This document shows positions 34,211-46,052 of a DNA stretch of 64,000 nucleotides, piece after piece; position 1 is the first letter of the stretch; each line of letters starts with the position of its first letter. The notes below the pieces were generated by a model. The model saw only the letters and a program-made list of their open reading frames with translations, was not told the DNA's origin and made no database searches. The position numbers and the translations under genes are program-made. The DNA lies in assembly GCA_010279815.1 (NCBI GenBank), contig QEOQ01000106.1, positions 341,750 through 405,749 on the forward strand. The letters run 5' to 3'. The DNA comes from Brachionus plicatilis (taxonomy: Eukaryota > Rotifera > Eurotatoria > Ploima > Brachionidae).

Positions 34211-34253
34211 CGATCGACGCGTTTCGACCAAAAGTGGCCTTCTTCAGGATCTA
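34211..34253 (-). ncRNA. minimal hammerhead ribozyme motif, copy 1
   Basis: On the minus strand the order is TAGATC (stem I), CTGAAGA core, GGCC..GGTC (stem II), GAAA core, the self-complementary ACGCGT as stem III, then GTC cleavage site and GATCG pairing back to stem I (4 bp). All invariant hammerhead core positions are present (C-U-G-A-N-G-A, G-A-A and U-H). Hammerheads with such tiny palindromic stem III are known from Penelope-like retroelements and act as dimers. Structure is inferred by eye. Confidence 0.7.
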
Positions 34254-35641
34254 AATTCTGAGAAATATTCTGATTAGTTTTTAAATTTTTAAAAAAAGGG
34301 AAAAGAGAAGATTTTTTTCAAAAGAATATAAAAACATATTATGAAAATATTTTTATAAATCAAAGATTAAGAATGAAATTTCATGAAAGTGAACTCTAGT
34401 TTGCAAGACTTTTATTTGATTTTTTTTTAATGACTTGGACCTTATTTTGGGGATTTTAAACTACTCAGATTAAATTAAACAATGTTTAATTAATTAATTA
34501 TTAAAATTGAATATTTAAATTAATTTTTTTTTAATAAATATTACCTCTAACTATGGATTATTGTTAATAATTGTTGGATATAAAGTTTCATTTTTATATG
34601 ACAAATTTTGGAAAAAAAAGTAATTTTCCTTTTTAATTAATATTCTGTAATAAATTTCTAATGATTGAAATGAATCTTTAAAGATTTGACCAATTCCCAT
34701 CTTTTTCAAAAAAAATTTTTCTTTCAATTTTTCAAAATTTTCTTTTGTAAATTTACGTAAAATTACATAAATTAATACTTTTTAAATTATAAAAAATTAC
34801 CAAAAACACCATAGCAAATCAATAGTGTATTTATGATTATACATTCCTATTTTAATTACAGAAAATTTAATAAAATCGAAAATTACTTTTATTTTACTGA
34901 AATTTATTTCAAAAAAATGATATTTACGTTTATTAACGTAACATATATGTAATCTTAAATAAATTTGCTCAAAGTTTAGTAAGTAATGATATAAAAAAGA
35001 AAAAAAATTTTTTTTCATAACTTCCTAGTCGCTTTTAATAATTACGTCCAATCTAGTAAATTAAGAAAAATAACTTTGTGTTAATTTGATGAATCTCACT
35101 ATAAAATGAAATCAAATTTTAATAATTTATAAACTTTTAACAAAACACGAAAAAAATTTGTAGAGTATTTAAAGATGCAGGACATTTTCTTGGCCCAAGA
35201 TTTGAATGGACCTGGTAACACAAGTGAAACTGATTTTATTTTTCGTCTTGATTTAGTATTTTACGAAAAAAAAATTAAATTAAAAATTTAAATTCAATTA
35301 AATTTAAAAGTTCTTATTTTCCTACACTTTTAAATATTAAAGCTGTAATAATCTTATATCAGAAAAATCAAAAAATATTGATGTGTTTTTATCTTCTCCA
35401 ACTTCTACAGTTCGATCGACTGTAGTGATCAAAAAAATAAATAATTTATGTTTAATTATCTTTTTTTTCTTAATTTTATTTTAATTTTTTTAAGTTTTTA
35501 TATTTTTTTCACTTTTTCGGAAGTTAATTTTGTGATTTTTTTATGTGTTGTTTTCTATTATTCACTTTTTTAATGTTTATCTAATCTTGGTCGTTTAATC
35601 ATCATTAGGTTTTGCTTGTATCAAATTTTAGTCTTAGAAGA
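34254..35641. other. AT-rich intergenic stretch upstream of DTD2
   Basis: Contains a hAT-like right end near 34437-34464 (GGGATTTTAAACTACTCAGA) without a clear partner. A short open stretch near 35174 (MQDIFLAQDLNGPGNTSE) could not be joined to further exons. Nothing else recognised. Confidence 0.4.
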
Positions 35642-36198
35642 ATGTCTGAGTTGTTAAGAGCTAGATGTTTGGTGCAGCAGTGTGTGAGTGCACGGCTTCA
35701 GGTGGTCTTGCCAGACATCCAAAAAAATATCCTGCCCGAATTTGTTCAGGTAAGCAATGGTATTTTTTATCTAGATTTTTTATTTTAAATTTTTATCAGA
35801 TAGAACGCGGTGCAGTGTTTTTTGTCTGTTTTATGAAAGACGCGACAGAGGCCGATGTTGACAAGTTGGCAAAATCTGTTCTAAATGTGAGGCTGAGTCA
35901 AACAGAAGACTCGAAATCGACGAGTGTCCTGGACCTGCCTGGCGATATTTTAATCATACCTCAGGCCTGTCTTGGAGGCAAAATGAAAGGAAAAATGTTC
36001 CAATATCACAAAAATATTGGCAAAGATGCTGGCTTGGATTTTTATGCAAAATTTGTTGATCTGTGCAAAAAGTATGCCGCTGAACATCCTGTGTGGTCTT
36101 CAAATAAAAATCTTAAGGTCTTGAGTGGAACTTATGGTATTAGGCAAGTTTATTCGACTGAGACCAATGGACCCAATATGCATTTGATAGAGTTGTGA
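35642..36198 (+). CDS. DTD2: D-aminoacyl-tRNA deacylase 2 (animal-type ATD)
   Basis: Two exons, 35642-35749 and 35800-36198, separated by a 50-nt phase-0 intron. The product is 168 residues, the same length as the human protein. Colinear blocks: ARCLVQQCVSARLQV, VFFVCFMKDA, LLNV-like VLNVRLS, STSVLDLPGDILIIPQACLGGKMKG, QYHKNIGKDAG, GTYGIRQV and TNGPNMHLIEL. DTD2/ATD clears wrongly charged L-Ala from tRNA-Thr(G4U69) and related D-amino acid errors in the cytosol. Two catalytic-pocket motifs differ from what I recall of vertebrates: PQATL reads PQACL (C94) and NGPxTH reads NGPNMH (M163). The rest is typical, so function is likely kept. Confidence 0.93.
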
Positions 36199-37756
36199 AG
36201 AATTTAATTTTTTATCTTAAATTTAGCAAATAATTCAATTGAAAATAGATTAATTTTAAAATTTATATTTTATTTGATACTTGAAAACTGTGGCAAAAAA
36301 AGAAAGATCTTAAAATATTATTTATAATTTAGTCCTTATTTTTTGTTTGGAAAAATCTTAATTAAATTTAATCTTGAATTTAAACGTTCCTCAATTTTGT
36401 CCATCACTGAAGTAAAAAATAAAAATTAAAGTAAAATTAATTTTGAATGAAGAAACTTTATTTTTTATGTCTCTTGGTTTATTTCTTTAAATTTTCATCT
36501 AGAAATGAGTAAATTTTTAGTATCTTATTTTTTCAGAAACCTGTAAAATGTCAGAATAATGCTAAATTGTTTTTATTTCTAGTAATTTTTTAAAGTTCAA
36601 GATATTCAAACTTAAGTGCTATCTGAATTTCTAAAAAAAAAAAAAGACAGTTATTCAATTATTTTGAGCCTCCCAAAAAAAATTAAATATAGGGTTTAAA
36701 AGGAAGAAGTTTACAAATTTAAAGTCAAAAATTAGAATTAGAATTATTTATTTTTCTTTGATTACAAAAAAAATTTAAATCTTAAAATTCTTATCCAATT
36801 ATTAAACATAATAAACTTAAAAACTGAATTTATTTTAATGCTGTCAAAAAAATTAGTCAAGTAAAAATGAGCAAATTTTTATTTTGGATATTATTTGTAT
36901 AATTGATTTCTTATTTTTTTTAAAATGATAAAATTTATTTTTTAATTGATAATATTTTTTTTACTCGACTTTTCTCAATACTTTAAATGACATTTAATTA
37001 AATTTTGTGATACTTAATTGACGAATAAATACAATTAATTGGCTAATTAATATATTTTTGATTGACGTTTAATCAAAAAAAATAAATAAATAATAATTAA
37101 CTTTATTAATAATTTGGTATGAATATTTAAATAGCTTTACACCAAAATGTGTGAAAAAAAAGCAAAATTTTAAAAAATTAATTAAAAAAAAAGCTGTCAA
37201 ATGTTTAAAAAATTAAAAAATTCAAACAATTATTTTTTTTTATTATTAAAAATTTAAAACAGTATTAAATTTGGGTTTTAATACTATCCAGGAAAATGTA
37301 TCCAAGAGACCAAGAATAGATTTAGTTACACATTAAATGTTTTGCAAAAATGTGGAGCTAAAATAACTGAGAGAAGATTGCTTGTCCAAATAAATGTGGT
37401 AAAAATAATATTTTTTGTGGTAGAAAAAAAAAATATCTTTTTCCAATACTTTTGGTATTTTTCTAATTAATTTGGTGTCAATGTGAAAAAAAAAGTGTCA
37501 TTTTATTTTTTTATTTTTTTTTTATTAATTGGTGTAATTCTAATAAAATTGGGGAAAAAAGCATAAAATTTTGGTGTATTTTATTTGAGGTATATAAACT
37601 AAATAAGTCCTGATACAATGGTAAACATTTAAAAAAAAATAAAAAGACATTTAAAATGCAACATACACTTTTCTTGAATAAATTTAATAAATTTTAAATT
37701 TAATAAATTTTCAATTTAAGTAATTAACTTTTTTTAAACGTGTTTATCGCCCAAAA
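36199..37756. other. AT-rich intergenic stretch, no gene seen
   Basis: Spacer between DTD2 and the M16 protease gene. A GTGCTATCTGAATTTC motif near 36620 also occurs, in either orientation, near 7510, 13733 and 23945, so it belongs to a dispersed repeat. No coding signal. Confidence 0.4.
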
Positions 37757-40700
37757 ATGGTCTCTTTTGAACTAGTAGGAAGAATAAACCGAGATGACGA
37801 CCCATCATGTGTGGTCCCGGTGGAAAAGTACGTCTCATCGAGAACAGGCATGAAGTTGTATGTGAACAAAGTGCCAGGTCCTGTTGTGGAGGGCTATTTT
37901 TCTTTGGCAACAGAAGCATCCGACGATGACGGCCTCCCGCACACTCTAGAGCACATGATTTTCCTTGGCAGCCAAGACTACCCCTACAGCGGCATCCTGG
38001 ACATCCTTGCCAACAAAGTCTTCGCCGCTGGCACCAATGCATGGACTGCAGTCGACAACACTACTTACACCATTTCTACCGCGGAAAAATGCGGCTTTTT
38101 GCAAATTCTCCCAATTTATTTAGATCATATATTCTACCCATTGCTGAACGAGTCCGGCTTTGTCACCGAGGTGTATCACATAACTGGCGAGGCAGAAGAC
38201 GCCGGCGTTGTTTACTCCGAGATGCAGTCAATTGAGAACGAGGACGAAAATGTTGTGGAGAGAGAGCTGGCAAAAATTTTGTACCCGGATCCCGAGTGTG
38301 GATACAGGTACGAAACTGGCGGAGTCTTGCACAACCTGAGGACATCATGCTCGCACGCCAAAGTCATTGACTATCACAAGAGAATGTACAAGGCGGACAA
38401 TTTGGCTGTGGTGGTTGCCGGACAAATTGATAGTGGTGAGCTGATTGAAGTCTTGGAAAAGTTTGAGGAGAAAATATTGTCCAAAACAAAGCCTGAAGAG
38501 CTGAGATTGGCCGAGAGGCCTTTTTGTCGCGCAATAACACCGCTTGGTCAAAGCGTAGAGCGCGTTGTGTATTATCCAAGCGACCAGGCTACCAATGGTC
38601 TTGTAGCGGTTGCCTGGAGAGGACCACACATCACAGATCTAAGGCTGATAATCGCACTTGATCTCATTCTCTACTATCTCACCGATTCTTCCATTTCGCC
38701 ACTCTACTCTCATTTTATCAGTGAGAAATCCTATTGCAACAAAATCCACTACCGAGTGGAGGAGTACAGGGAGTCTTACTTTAGCTTAAGCTTTACCAAC
38801 ACCCAGCTGGACGCTTTGGATAAAGTGATGGAAGAGTTGGTGCAAATTTTGTCGGATTTGACCGAGGGAAAGATTGAATTCGATTCAGATCGAATGAGCA
38901 ATGTGATCAAGATGAAGATATCTGAGATTCATGACAAGTTGGAGGACTCGCCACATGAAACAATGTCCATGATTTGTATCGGAGATTTTCTGTACGGAAA
39001 TCCCCATAATCCTTTAGATGTAAGTTTTTTTTTTATTAAAACATTTGAAAAATAATGTTTTTGTTGACAAGGAAAAATTAATTTAAAAAATTTTACAGAA
39101 ATATTTTATTTACATTTTTATTGAAAAAATATTATTTTGAATTCTTGCTGAAAAAATTTTTTTTTTCAATTTTTCCAGTACAACCATTTGGAGAACAGTA
39201 TTTTTTTAGTCAAGGAAAAATTAATTTAAAAAGGCAAATTGAAGTTAGAGATCAAGATAAAAATATCAAAATATAAAGTGTAATATTTTTTTTAAATGAT
39301 AGAGAAAAAATAAATTTTTTCAAAAGCAATTACTTGACATGTTACGTCAAGTTTATTTTCATATTTAAAATTTTAAAATGTCCCTTTTTATTGAACTTTA
39401 CTAGGTTTAAATATTTTAATTGATTTTAATGAAAACTAACTTTTAAAGACAAAAAAATTAACTGATTTAAAATTTAAAATTTATTTAAGTGGAAAAATAA
39501 AATTATTTCAGTTTGAATAAATGGATATAAAAGTTATAAATTTGAATTTGTGAATTAAATTTACCTGAATTATTTAAATTATTGACTGTTTTTGTCAAAT
39601 AAATTAGCGATTAATCATTTTAATGTTTATTTGATAATGAACTATTATTAGACATAACATGTCTAGTAATGTTTAGTATTTATTTTTTCAAAATTATCAA
39701 AATCACTAGATTAATTAAGTTTTAAAATTTTAAATGATCGTTTTGATGGCATCTTGAAGTTGATGATCAATTCAAAATATCATTTCAATTCAAAAAGTTT
39801 GTCTTTAGATATTAAACTTAATCTTTGATTTTATTTAAATAATTCTAATGTAACATGATTTACATGCAATGTAGATTTAGAAAATAAAAAAAAATTGAAA
39901 AAACCTTTTCTCAGTCCATTGATAATAGATTTTCAATTTAGTTAGCTGATTTTTTGTAAAGTTGTATTTTCATTTTATTACTAATTTGGAATTTTTTATT
40001 TGAATTTTTTTTTTAAATTTAATTGTGAATGCTAACACAAATACTTTTGAAATAAAAAATCTTAAAAAACTTTACAAAAAATCAGTTAATACATTTAAAT
40101 GCTAAAATCGATTATCAATGGACTGAGAAAATGTTTTTTCAATTTTTTTTTTATTTTCTAAATCTACATTGCATGTAAATCATGTTACATTAGAATTATT
40201 TAAATAAAATCAAAGTTTAAGTTTAATATCTAAAGACAAACTTTTTGAATTGAAATGATATTTTGAATTGATCATCAACTTCAAGATGCCGTTTTGATCT
40301 TAAAATTTGATCTGAAACTTCAATTTGCCTTTAAAAAATTATATTGAAAAAATATTATTTTGAATTTTTGTTGAAAAAAATTTTTCAAAAATTAGAAGAA
40401 TAATGTTTTTTTGGCAAATTGAAGTTTGAGAACAAGATCAAAAGATCAATATATAAAATTTAATATTTTTTTCCTTAGAAATTACTTGACATGTTATTTC
40501 AAGTTTATTTTTATATAGAAAATTTTAAAATATCCTTTTTTATTGAACTCAAATAGGTTTAAATTTTTTAATTGATTTGAATATCTAAAGACGAAAAAAC
40601 TTAATCTTTTAAAATTTATAATTTTTTTAAGTAAAAAATTAAAATTATTTTAGTTAGAATGAATTAATATAAAATTTATGAATTTCTGAATTTACTTAAC

Positions 40701-43700
40701 CTGAATTATTTAAATTATTGATTTTTTTGTTTAATAAATTAGATGACAATCATTTTGATATTTATTTGTTAATGAACCATTATTGGACATAACATGTCTA
40801 GTAATGTTTAGTATTTATTTTTTCAAAATTATCAAAATTATTAGATTTATTTAGTTTTAAAATTTAAATGATCGTTTTGATTTTAAAATTTGATTTAAAA
40901 CTTCAATTTGCCAAAATATGAGCAAAAAATGTTTAATTTTACGAAAATTACGGAAGAAAAATTAAAAAATAGGAGATGAAAACTTTTGAATAATAATAGT
41001 TATAATAAAATATAGGAAGACAAAGTCTTTATTTCATAATGAGTACAATATATAAATTGTAAAAAATAAATGAAATATTATTTTTCATTAATTTTTTTTA
41101 TAAAAATTTAGAAAACATGGACCTTTTTCTTTTTATAACAAAATAAACATTTCTTTAAGGTCGTATGCTTTTCATAAGCTTACTAAAAATTACGCAATTC
41201 TGATCATCCATTTGGACAATAAAAGTGTTATTTTGATATTCCAAAAATTATTTTCTAAAATTAAATTCATAAGAAAAATATATATGAAACAAAAATTTTG
41301 AATTTTTGTTGAAAATTTTTTTATTTTCTTTAGTACAACCATTTGGGCAATAAAAGTCTTTCTTTTGACGTGAAAAAAAATATTTTAAAAAATTTTATTG
41401 AAAAAAAAATTTAATTTTAATTACTCTTTTTTTTATTTAAATTTTTTCTAGTTTAAGACCAGGTTTGTTCAGACTAAAATATTTGAAAGTTTGGCTGGAG
41501 AGTCGAAAGACTTTTGGCTTGATCTGATCAAACGGTTTATGCTGAATTCGTGCCATGCTCTGGTAATTGGCAAGCCGTGTGAAGAGTTAATGAAGTCGAT
41601 TGGAAACGAGAACAAGAAAAGAGTTGAAGAGCGAAAAAAAGCTTTGGGAAAAAAAGGTCTTAAAGAGCTAAAGATAAAATTGGAGAATGCGATTGAAGAA
41701 AATGATGAATGTGAAGTGCCCGATGAGTTCTACGACTCTATCGAAGTTCCACTCCCAGACAAAATTAATTTCAAGCAAATAAAACAGTTTTTTAGCTATA
41801 AGGAGAACGAGAACTTCGAACCATTTGACAAATGCTTCAATAATTTCAAAAATTTAAAACACTTGCAGATCCAAGTCGATCATTTGGAAGCGACTAACTT
41901 TGTGCAAGTAAGTTACCTTTTTTTTTAAGACTCTTAAAAATATATTTATAAGAAGATAGATGATCTATCTTCAAAATCAAAAATTTGCTCACTTGAATGT
42001 TTCTTTGTTTTTTTAAAAGATCTAAATTACAAAAAAGATCCTTTTTAGGAAATTACGGCATTTAATTTAATTTTTTTTTTAAATAAAATATGACTTTCCT
42101 ATAATTCTAAACTACAAAATTTAAATTCTTAATAAAAATATGAATTTTGAAATATTTATTTTTTGGTAAATGACAAAAGGTGAGAAAACAATGTTTAGAA
42201 AATTCAAAGAATTAAGAGAAAATATTTTATTTAATTATTTTTATTATTTTTTTAATTCTTTTCTAATTTATAATTACAAAAAAATGACATCTCAGAATAT
42301 TTATTCACTACGTTTTATTTGAACGTCAATGTTTCCTTTAAAATTCGAATTTTTTAAATTTTTGTTTCAAGTTTTTTGTAAAGCTCAATTTTGTCAAATT
42401 TATTCAATGGAACATAACTTTATTTTTGTAGTTTTTACAAGGTAAAAATAATAATAAAAAATTATCTATTAGAAAAAGTGAAGTTGGTAAAAATAATGTT
42501 TAACTGATAATTATGATTATTTTGATAATTATATAAAACTCTAAATCTAATTGATTTTTTAAGGTTTAATATTAAAGCTTAAATATTTTTAAGATAAAAA
42601 ATGGCATTGGTATTTTATTCTTATTAAAGGTTTCACGAAAAAAAATAAAATAAGAAAATTAAGAGTTCTGGTTCAAAATAGTGACGTTGAAAAGGTTCAA
42701 TCAAATCCAACTTAAAGCAAAAGACTTAAAAATAATTAAATTTATTAAAATGTGAAATTATAACAAAAATATATCAATATATTTTTTCTTTGATTTAGGC
42801 TATTTTTTTTCATGTGATTTAATTAGCTGCTACCAAAAAACAAATATATAATAATAAAAAAAATATATTTTTTTTAAGAAATAATTTGTCTTTTAACATA
42901 ATTAAAATTAGATACGAAAGTATATAATTAGCTGCTACCAAAAAATATATTCAATTCTGCATGAGCTCGGTACAGAAAAACAAAATAAAAATAATAAATC
43001 ATCATTTATTTTTTATTTTTATATTGGCATTTATTTTTTAAATAAACTTGAGACAAGACAGCAAACAGCTTAAAAGCAAAAAACGCTACAAAATAAAATT
43101 AATCAAATTTTATATTTTTACTTTTTCAAAAATTCGAAAAAAAAAATTTTTTTCTAGAAATTTTTTTTTTACTGAATTTTACAATAATTATTGGTAATCT
43201 ACGAATATTTTGAGTTAAGTTAGGTCTGTGACTTAACTCTGTGGCGTGACTTACGCGTTAGGCTGTCGAAATCTATCACCAATTATGTATCCTACGGCAT
43301 CCTCTTTAAATCAAATCATCACTCTGTCAAAAGCTTTAGAAATATCAAAAAATAAACAACACACCTTTTACTTTTTATTTAAAAAAAAAGATTCAAAATT
43401 AAATCGTTAATTAAATAATTTAAAGAATTTTAGTGTAATAATTAATTTTTATTGAAAAGAAATTTAAATTTTATCAAGGCATACATGATAGTGGACACAT
43501 CGAGACTAAGTGACGACTTGCGCTCTTATCTTGAGCTGTACACAAATGTGATGTTCGAATTGCCGGTTGAGAATTGTCAAGTTAAATTGACACATGAACA
43601 AGTAGTTAACGATCTAAACAAAGAATTGTTAGAATTCGATGTCAGTTTGGGCATTAACGGCTGTGAATTTGAGCCCGGCTCATTTTCCCAATACTTAACA

Positions 43701-44938
43701 GTGTTCACTAAAACTCAAATTGGCGACTACGAGCTGGCCATCAAATGGCTCAAGTACATCACTTTTGACACAAAATTTGATCGTCAACAAATAAAAATCT
43801 CGATCAATAATTTGCTCAAAGAAATAAAGAAACGCAAAACAGAGCCATCCGATCTGATAAGCTCATTGGCTAATAGTGTTTTCTTCGATCCGAATGCAAA
43901 CATGAACATGAACAGTTTCATGAAACAAGAGGCTTTCCTCAACACTCTCCTTTTACAATTAGACTCGAACGATTCTATTGTCGAGTCTAAACTTTGTGAA
44001 GTTCGATCCCAACTATTACGCAATCAAAATATCAGATTCTACTTTTGCACTGACTTAGCTAAACTCTCAAGCCCTATCGACTGCGTATGGACTAAATACT
44101 TTCCTGACTCGATGCTCAATTCAAATAGACCGTTTGATGTCAAGCCTATTTGGAGCCAGAAAAAAAGCGATAGCACTTGCAAACAAGACTTTGTGATAAA
44201 TCTAGGCTCTACTGAATCGAGCTATTTGCGTCTTGTTTCTTCAGTAGACATCAATGACTACAAGCATGAAAACTATGCCGGTCTTTTGGTCCTAGTCGAA
44301 TATTTTACTCAGACTGAGGGGCCTTTGTACGAGGCTGTGAGGGGTCCCGGCTATGCCTATCATCAGTCGATTCATGTGAGCCCCGAAAAGGCTCTGATAG
44401 ATTTGGGCCTGGAAAAGTGTGCCAACTTGACTAAAGCTTACGAGGCCACTAGGAATCTTTTTAGCGAACATTTGGAGGATGACCAATTTGATGAGAATCT
44501 GTTTGAGTCGGCTAAGAATAGTCTAATTTTTTTGCTAATAGATGACTTGAAATCGGTGTCCAATTTTAGCTCTTATTCGTTGAGCACTTTTTTCAAACAA
44601 GTTGAAATTGATGCAGTTCAGTAATAAAAAATAAAATATTTTACTAATTAGTTTTATTGTTATTTTTATTTTTAGAGAGTTGATTAAAAAGATTGAGCGC
44701 ATTGAAATGCATGAGATGAAGACTTTGCTTGAAAAATATTTGATGCCCATGTTTGATGATTGTCACTCGAATTGTTTTGTCATTTGTCATCCGTCCAAGT
44801 CCGACTCGGTCTCAAGCTATTTTAGCGAAAAGTATGTGCTGGCAAAATTTGTCTTTTAAAATTGTAATTTTTTACTTGTTTAGATTTGACAGAAAATTGA
44901 ACGTAATCGCCAAAGCCGATGATTGTTTTTTGAACTAA
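37757..44938 (+). CDS. M16 family zinc metalloprotease (insulysin/PreP superfamily, C05D11.1/YOL098C type)
   Basis: Exons 37757-39019, 41452-41907, 43479-44620, 44676-44831 and 44884-44938 give 1023 residues; introns are 2432, 1571, 55 and 52 nt. The inverted zinc motif HxxEH is H62-T-L-E65-H66, followed by MIFLGSQDYPYSG. The likely third ligand is in GVVYSEMQS (E155). A second catalytically inactive M16 half follows a linker, with the late R/Y region GPLYEAVRGPGYAY. Such enzymes form a clam-shell chamber that degrades short peptides. No mitochondrial presequence is obvious, so a cytosolic location is likely. A possible extra 36-nt exon lies at 41334-41369 and would keep the frame. Both large introns are loaded with transposons. 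Confidence 0.9.
39233..40329. mobile_element. palindromic family A element with nested family B
   Basis: Ends GGCAAATTGAAGTTAGAGAT and the inverted ATCTGAAACTTCAATTTGCC, flanked by the exact 8-bp duplication TTTAAAAA (39225-39232 and 40330-40337). It lies in intron 1 of the M16 gene. A complete family B element occupies 39748-40290. Confidence 0.92.
39748..40290. mobile_element. family B element, subtype 2, intact and nested
   Basis: Ends GGCATCTTGAAGTTGATGAT and the inverted ATCATCAACTTCAAGATGCC, with the exact 8-bp duplication GTTTTGAT on both sides (39740-39747 and 40291-40298). Its arms of over 200 bp are mirrored (TTACATGCAATGTAGATTTA in both). No ORF. Confidence 0.93.
40413..40912. mobile_element. 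palindromic family A element
   Basis: Ends GGCAAATTGAAGTTTGAGAA and the inverted TTAAAACTTCAATTTGCC. The 500-bp interior is colinear with 3836-4334. Flanking bases show no convincing duplication, so the site may have been altered. Intron 1 of the M16 gene. Confidence 0.8.
43255..43375 (-). pseudogene. LINE reverse-transcriptase fragment (motif A)
   Basis: Minus strand reads CLFFDISKAFDRV, the conserved F-D-I-S-K-A-F-D-x-V catalytic motif A of non-LTR reverse transcriptases. After a stop, a degraded region resembles the following Y-I-I-x-D-R-F stretch. It sits antisense in intron 2 of the M16 gene. The fragment is very short and non-functional. Confidence 0.65.
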
Positions 44939-45133
44939 ACTTAAGTCAATTTAATTTAAAATAAAAAAATTAAAGATTGTTTTTTTATTATTTTTTAAAT
45001 TTTCAACAACTCAAAAAAAAATATTTTGATTATTTATTTATTATTTTTTGGATATAATTAACGAAAATAATATAATTATCGCCGATAATTATATTATTGT
45101 AATCGGATTATGTTCCATCCTTCCTTTCAGTCA
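44939..45133. other. spacer after the M16 gene
   Basis: AT-rich 3' flank with AATAAAA-like motifs near 44961. A short perfect palindrome (AATATAATTATCGCCGATAATTATATT) is centred near 45080. Confidence 0.4.
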
Positions 45134-45141
45134 CTTGATAG

Positions 45142-45611
45142 TAGTGTTGGATGCGGTCAGACCAAACCGGTCTATTGGCCGGTCAGCTAGACGGTCTAAT
45201 TTTTGGACTGCAGAAATAAACGGTCTAAAATAAACGGGCAGCCTAAAAACCGGCCAACTTTTTGGCAGGCGGTCATTTGGCCGGTCAGCTAGGCGGCTTA
45301 TTATTTAAAAAAAAGTAGTTTTTTAATTAAAAAAAAATAAATTCAAAAATTTTTTAAAAAAAAAAAGTAAAACATTTTTTTCAAAATAATAATAATATTA
45401 ATATTAAATTATCTTAGATTTTTATTTTTTTGCCGGTTTTTTGGCCGCCCGTTTATTTTAGACCGTTTATTTTGGCGGTCCAAAAATTAGATCACCTAGC
45501 TGACCGGCAAAATGACCGCCCGTTTAAAGGTTGTCCGGCTAATGCGGACAAGGTCACGGTTTCTGAAAATTTTGGCCGATTAAGTGTCCGCTTGTACGGA
45601 TCCCAACACTA
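45142..45611. mobile_element. 470-bp hAT-type fold-back MITE rich in CCGGTC motifs
   Basis: Inverted ends TAGTGTTGG(A/G)AT with the exact 8-bp duplication CTTGATAG (45134-45141 and 45612-45619). Internal arms repeat GGCCGGTCAGCTAG, GGTCTAA and CGGGCAG units in both orientations around an AT-rich centre. TAG-type ends and 8-bp duplication support hAT. The high G+C arms stand out against the surroundings. Confidence 0.9.
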
Positions 45612-46052
45612 CTTGATAGTAATTTTGAAAAAATAAAGAAAAGGGTACTATTTTTCGTGCTACTTAAATTATTTTTTCTGCCAAAAAAATAAAAAATAAA
45701 TATTAAAAAAAAATATTTTGTTTATTTTTTGTGATATAAAAATTAATGTCAATGATATTTAATTTACATAATTGATACAATTTTTTTAACTCTGATATAT
45801 AAATAAACAACTCAAAAAAATATAAAAAAATAATCAATTAATCAAATAAAATTAATTTTTTTTGTATGGCATATAATTGTCATGGCCTTGGTATAACTTC
45901 TTTATATAAATATAATATCTTGAAAACAAAGTAAATTAATAATATTTTAAAGATGTCGTTTTTAAGTATTGAAAGTTGATTGTGAAAATTTTATTTATTT
46001 TTTTGCCAGAAAAAAAAAAAAAAAATAATTTATAAAAGATAAGATTAAAATT

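Noticed and set aside
35174..35260. Possible short exon (MQDIFLAQDLNGPGNTSE) upstream of DTD2
   Set aside because: No downstream exon keeps the frame and no homology was recognised.
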